A DNA stretch of 64,000 nt from Leptospira brenneri (GTDB taxonomy: Bacteria; Spirochaetota; Leptospiria; Leptospirales; Leptospiraceae), in the NCBI RefSeq assembly GCF_002812125.1, contig NZ_NPDQ01000007.1, positions 124,001-188,000 of the forward strand, in the 5' to 3' direction. The position numbers were made by a program, and so were the translations under genes. Below are positions 60,678 through 64,000 of this stretch, in pieces. The notes below the pieces were generated by a model. The model was given only the letters and a program-made list of their open reading frames with translations, was not told where the DNA came from and searched no databases. Every line of letters starts with the position of its first letter. Position 1 is the first letter of the stretch.

Positions 60678-62759
60678 CTAGGTAATTTCAATAAAAATCA
60701 AAGTTGAGTCATCTTTCCATTGAGACTTGTTCATTCTTTCGAATAACATAGTTTTGATGGAAGGAACGACCTCTGCAAACGGCAAATTTGTCGTATTCTG
60801 AATGACTTCGAGTAAAGCTCCCCAAGCTTGTACCCCATCAGATTCGTTTAATTCTTCAAATATTCCATCGGTAAACAAAAAGATTCGATCTCCAGATTCT
60901 ACTTTTGATTCAAAAACTCCATACCGGTAGTGTTCTAAAATCCCAATGATGGGGCCTGTATTTTCAAACAAGGAAGTTGACCCATCTTTTTTTATATGAA
61001 TTTGATTTTGAACACCACCTCCCGCATAACGAAGAATTTTTTGGTGAAAATCAAAGTCCATTACCATTGCAGGAAAATAAATTTGAAGATCTGCATTTTT
61101 ATCGTAAAAATGTTGGTTCATATAAAACAACAAATCGTTTGGACGCATGGCAACAGCAGAAACACGTTCAAACTCTGATTGGATCATCATGGAGTAAAGG
61201 GCTGCTTGAAGGCCATGTCCTGTCGCATCACCTAAAAAGAATCGGTAATAAAAATCCTGAATTCGTTTTATGAAAAATATATCTCCACCGACTTCTGCAA
61301 TCGGTTTGTATAAAATATCTACCTTAAGATAGGGTTCTAAATCTGGAATTTTAGTCACACTTTGGATGATAGACTTTGCAAGCCTCATATCCTTTCCAAT
61401 TTGATCCAATTTCCCTTGGAGTTCTTCTGTTTTATCTTTGACCCTAGTTTCCAACCGTTCGTTTAAATCTGTTAGCTGATTTTGAACTTTTTGTAAAACT
61501 TGATTTTTGTCAGAGAGGGCAACAGCAAAGTTTTCGGCCTCAACAAAACCTTTGGAAAAGTTTCTAGCAATATAAACAGATTGCACAAAAAACATAGTAA
61601 ATATTCCAAAATGAATGGTGAGTGGGCCATAAATTATCAAATTATTGACTAGTATATCGTTAATAAAACTAGCGATGAAAATTGTAAAACTAATGAAAAA
61701 CAAAATAGAACCCGGTAAAGAATCCCGAATGGCTCTAATGATCACAAGAAATGTATAAATTGCACCTGCAAGTGTAAAAGCCTGAAAAGGGATCATCAAA
61801 TAGGTGTAAAACGATGATCTCGTTACTAAAACGATAAAACAAAAGGCAAATCCTAAATATTTAACAAACTCATAAACTCTACGAGAAAAATATGGTTTAA
61901 AAAGAAGATAAATATATTTAGAAAAGATTGGAGTGATTAAAAAGAAACTAAGATAACTAAGTTTTAAATGAATTTCCCACGGTAAATCTGGGAACAATTG
62001 AATCAGATATTTATTACCAGTGATGAATACCCTTAAGGCAATCAGAAGACAAGTTAAGGCAAACCAAAAAGTAAACGGATCTTTTTTTCTATTCCAATAT
62101 AAAAACAGATGATAAATCCCCATAAACAAAATGCTACCAACAAGTAACATATCCCGCAGAATAGCAGATTCATATTGGTGATGAATCTCTGAAGTTTTTC
62201 CAAATATTACTATTTGGGCAGGTCCGCCCTTTCTATGATGATAATTAGAGATCTGTAGTACAATGGATGTTTGGTCTTCTTTGGGAAAGAAATCAATGAT
62301 TCTTGGACGATATTCTGGTTTTCCTGTTTGATAAGAGGTGGTCACAGATCCGTTTGAAGATACCTTAACTCCATCAACAAACAAGTTGTAGGCGGTTTCC
62401 ATTTCAGGAATCTTTAACGAAAGTGGAATTCCCTTCTGGCCATGTTGGATTTTGAGACTGAAGGTAGCATACCCATCCCCAGCCAAAAACCCTCGATCCC
62501 AAAAGGAATCTGTCCAGATCCCTGGAACTTTAAAAAAATGCGGCTCTCTCGTCTTTTCTAAAGACTCCATTTCTGTTGGAGAAATCAAAAGACCGGGATA
62601 GTATTCCCAATCTCCCACAAGTTCGATGGTTTTTGTCTGGTCTTTTAAATACGACTCGGCCTGCAGAAACCCCTTTTCCACCTTTGGAGGTGTTTCTTTC
62701 GCCATACACGAAACAAACACCAAACACCAAACCACCATCCCGACCCAACGGAAATTCAT
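60678..62759 (-). CDS. 7TMR-DISM lipoprotein-like sensor with PP2C phosphatase
   Basis: I choose ATG 62759 (693 residues). This gives a lipoprotein signal (VVWCLVFVSC) and avoids overlap with the citrate synthase gene. The extracellular jelly-roll (about 30-200, LSLKIPEMETAYNLFVDGVKVS) is followed by seven helices (about 210-405). A coiled coil (about 415-470) leads to a SpoIIE-type PP2C domain (IAEVGGDIFFIKR, LGDATGHGLQAALYS, FLFTDGIFEELNE, DDSTLIFIEIT). It is a second DISM receptor in the window, here with a phosphatase output. Confidence 0.88.
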   Translation of the reverse strand: MNFRWVGMVVWCLVFVSCMAKETPPKVEKGFLQAESYLKDQTKTIELVGDWEYYPGLLISPTEMESLEKTREPHFFKVPGIWTDSFWDRGFLAGDGYATFSLKIQHGQKGIPLSLKIPEMETAYNLFVDGVKVSSNGSVTTSYQTGKPEYRPRIIDFFPKEDQTSIVLQISNYHHRKGGPAQIVIFGKTSEIHHQYESAILRDMLLVGSILFMGIYHLFLYWNRKKDPFTFWFALTCLLIALRVFITGNKYLIQLFPDLPWEIHLKLSYLSFFLITPIFSKYIYLLFKPYFSRRVYEFVKYLGFAFCFIVLVTRSSFYTYLMIPFQAFTLAGAIYTFLVIIRAIRDSLPGSILFFISFTIFIASFINDILVNNLIIYGPLTIHFGIFTMFFVQSVYIARNFSKGFVEAENFAVALSDKNQVLQKVQNQLTDLNERLETRVKDKTEELQGKLDQIGKDMRLAKSIIQSVTKIPDLEPYLKVDILYKPIAEVGGDIFFIKRIQDFYYRFFLGDATGHGLQAALYSMMIQSEFERVSAVAMRPNDLLFYMNQHFYDKNADLQIYFPAMVMDFDFHQKILRYAGGGVQNQIHIKKDGSTSLFENTGPIIGILEHYRYGVFESKVESGDRIFLFTDGIFEELNESDGVQAWGALLEVIQNTTNLPFAEVVPSIKTMLFERMNKSQWKDDSTLIFIEIT

Positions 62760-62781
62760 TAGAAAAGAGAGTTTAACAGTC

Positions 62782-64000
62782 CTATAGGCGGTTCTGAACA
62801 GGGATGTATTTTCTTTGGTTTTCGCCCACATATATTTGTTTTGGACGAACTTTTGAGAAATCTCCCTTCATTCTTTGTTCTCTCCAGTGAGCCAGCCAAC
62901 CAGGAAGTCGACCAATCACTTGCATGACAGAGAACATATTCTTAGGGATTCCCAATGTGTGAAATACTAGTCCTGAGTAGTATTCTAAATTGGGGTAAAG
63001 GAGATTTTCCATAAAATAGGAGTCGTTCCAAACCACTTCATCAATTTGGAGGGCAACATCTTCCACAGCTGTTAATTTTCTGCCTTTGTAAAATTCATGA
63101 ATGATTTCCCGAGCGACTTGTGCTCGTGGGCTTACCACATCGTAAGCCTTTTGTCCGAAACCATTATTACGGATCGTTAGACCACCACGTTTGAACCTTT
63201 CAAAGTAATCTTTAACAGGTGTTTTTGTTTTGATGATGTCTTCAATGAGTCCAATGGCTGCTGTGGGTCTTCCCCCTTCACGAGCTCCCCATTGTGCCAT
63301 AATCCCTGCAGAGATAGAGGCAAATAAATTGGCTTGGGTGGATCCGACGACTTGCACCGCAGTGTTAGATACGTTTTGTTCGTGATCTGCATGGAGTATC
63401 CACATCTGGTTCAAAATGCGATCAAATTCATCGGGAACAGTATAATCGTTCGCAGGCATTTTATGCATCATATAAAGGAAGTTAGTGCAATACGGATTTT
63501 TATCTAATGGATAAACAAACGGATGACCTACAGCGTGTTTGTATGTGAAAGCTGCAATGGTGCGAATTTTTGCGAGTAATCTTGCAATTAAATCCACACC
63601 CATGTCTAGTTTTTCTTCATACTCTTCTAAATAATAACTAGAAAGAGAGGTTACCATCACTGATAAAACAGCAAGTGGATTTGCCACACCAGGAAAACCA
63701 TCAAATAGGTTTAACATATCTTCATGAATCATGGAGTGTTTTGAGAGTCGACCAGAGAAGTCAGTTAACTCTTGCTTGGTGGGAAGATTGCCATAAATTA
63801 ATAAAAATGAAGTTTCTACAAAAGTGGATTGGTAAGCAAGTTCTTTCAGATCATAACCACGATAAGTTAACTCACCTTTTTCGGGATCACGTCTAGAAAC
63901 TTTCGATAAACCAAGAGCCGTGTTGAATAAACCAGGATCTACGGTGACGAGACCTGTTTTTCTGTAAAAATCGGTTAGGTCGATTCCTTCTTTTCCATCG
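62782..64000 (-). CDS. citrate synthase homologue with altered catalytic residues (5' end outside window)
   Basis: The reading frame continues to the right edge, so only the C-terminal 405 or so residues are seen. Family blocks are VTVDPG, GELTYRGYDLKELA, FLLIYGNLPT, HADHEQN, NMFSVMQVIGRLPGWLAHW and VRPKQIYVG. At the three catalytic positions the usual WGPxHGGAN reads WGAREGGRP (Glu at 63277-63279), GFGHRVY reads GFGQKAY (Gln at 63151-63153) and NVDFYSG reads NLEYYSG (Glu at 62983-62985). The fold is preserved, but classical citrate synthesis by the known His-His-Asp mechanism is not expected. I therefore do not give it the gltA symbol. It is on the same strand as the DISM phosphatase. Confidence 0.85.
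   Translation of the reverse strand, partial: DGKEGIDLTDFYRKTGLVTVDPGLFNTALGLSKVSRRDPEKGELTYRGYDLKELAYQSTFVETSFLLIYGNLPTKQELTDFSGRLSKHSMIHEDMLNLFDGFPGVANPLAVLSVMVTSLSSYYLEEYEEKLDMGVDLIARLLAKIRTIAAFTYKHAVGHPFVYPLDKNPYCTNFLYMMHKMPANDYTVPDEFDRILNQMWILHADHEQNVSNTAVQVVGSTQANLFASISAGIMAQWGAREGGRPTAAIGLIEDIIKTKTPVKDYFERFKRGGLTIRNNGFGQKAYDVVSPRAQVAREIIHEFYKGRKLTAVEDVALQIDEVVWNDSYFMENLLYPNLEYYSGLVFHTLGIPKNMFSVMQVIGRLPGWLAHWREQRMKGDFSKVRPKQIYVGENQRKYIPVQNRL

Noticed and set aside
1..64000. Search for tRNA, rRNA, CRISPR arrays, insertion sequences or prophage
   Set aside because: By eye I found no cloverleaf, no regularly spaced repeats, and no transposase or integrase. Short structured RNAs could still be missed without a covariance search.

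Overview
The window reads as chromosome of a spirochaete of the genus Leptospira, most likely a free-living (saprophytic-type) species. This is inferred from the gene families alone: large Leptospira-style surface lipoproteins, an OmpL47-type repeat protein, a FlaA-family flagellar sheath protein, a CarD regulator, many SpoIIE-type PP2C phosphatases, frequent TTG starts and moderately low G+C. I see no tRNA, rRNA, CRISPR array, insertion sequence or prophage. Almost every base is in a gene, and no gene-free gap exceeds 300 bases. The gene set looks like stable chromosome rather than a mobile region.

Layout: (1) 1-4.1 kb: a TRIC-type membrane channel and a 1,027-residue beta-helix lipoprotein. 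(2) 4.1-19.6 kb, minus strand: a strictosidine synthase-like lipoprotein coupled to an acyltransferase, a cNMP/PP2C phosphatase, a cupin, two SDR dehydrogenases, a 7TM histidine kinase, a bactofilin, a TPR protein, acpS, a 1,904-residue protein joining a Ser/Thr kinase, an ATPase, a GAF domain and a PP2C phosphatase, a PilZ-like protein and a universal stress protein. (3) 19.7-28.1 kb: a polyamine island, with potDABC-type uptake genes on the minus strand and gabD, gabT and an aminobutyraldehyde dehydrogenase gene diverging on the plus strand. (4) 28.1-34.1 kb: envelope proteins, a PpiD/SurA-like anchored protein followed by cheX, and an OmpA/PD40 operon. (5) 34.2-48.4 kb: an ABC-F ATPase, a barrel-like protein, rdgB, a STAS protein, comF, an OmpL47-type protein, a FlaA-like protein, lnt, a PIN/TRAM protein, carD, a SPOR protein, a methyltransferase and a LamG lipoprotein. 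(6) 48.5-52.1 kb: a membrane-bound AraC regulator and another PP2C phosphatase. (7) 52.1-59.0 kb: a caa3-type cytochrome oxidase operon with SCO and a 50-residue membrane protein, diverging from ctaA and ctaB. (8) 59-64 kb: a pair of TPM-domain proteins, a 7TMR-DISM/PP2C phosphatase and a citrate synthase homologue cut by the window edge.

Three themes tie the genes together. The first is signalling by partner switching and serine phosphorylation: four SpoIIE-type phosphatases with different sensors and one STAS antagonist, but no recognisable anti-sigma kinase. The second is polyamine import linked to oxidation to succinate. The third is aerobic respiration, with haem A synthesis beside the oxidase.

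The most unusual observation is that the citrate synthase homologue at the right edge has replaced all three canonical catalytic residues (His, His, Asp become Glu, Gln, Glu) while keeping the rest of the family's motifs. Other notable points are a CTG start for rdgB in a CTGA overlap, a strong terminator hairpin that contains the comF start codon, and a one-polypeptide kinase-plus-phosphatase.
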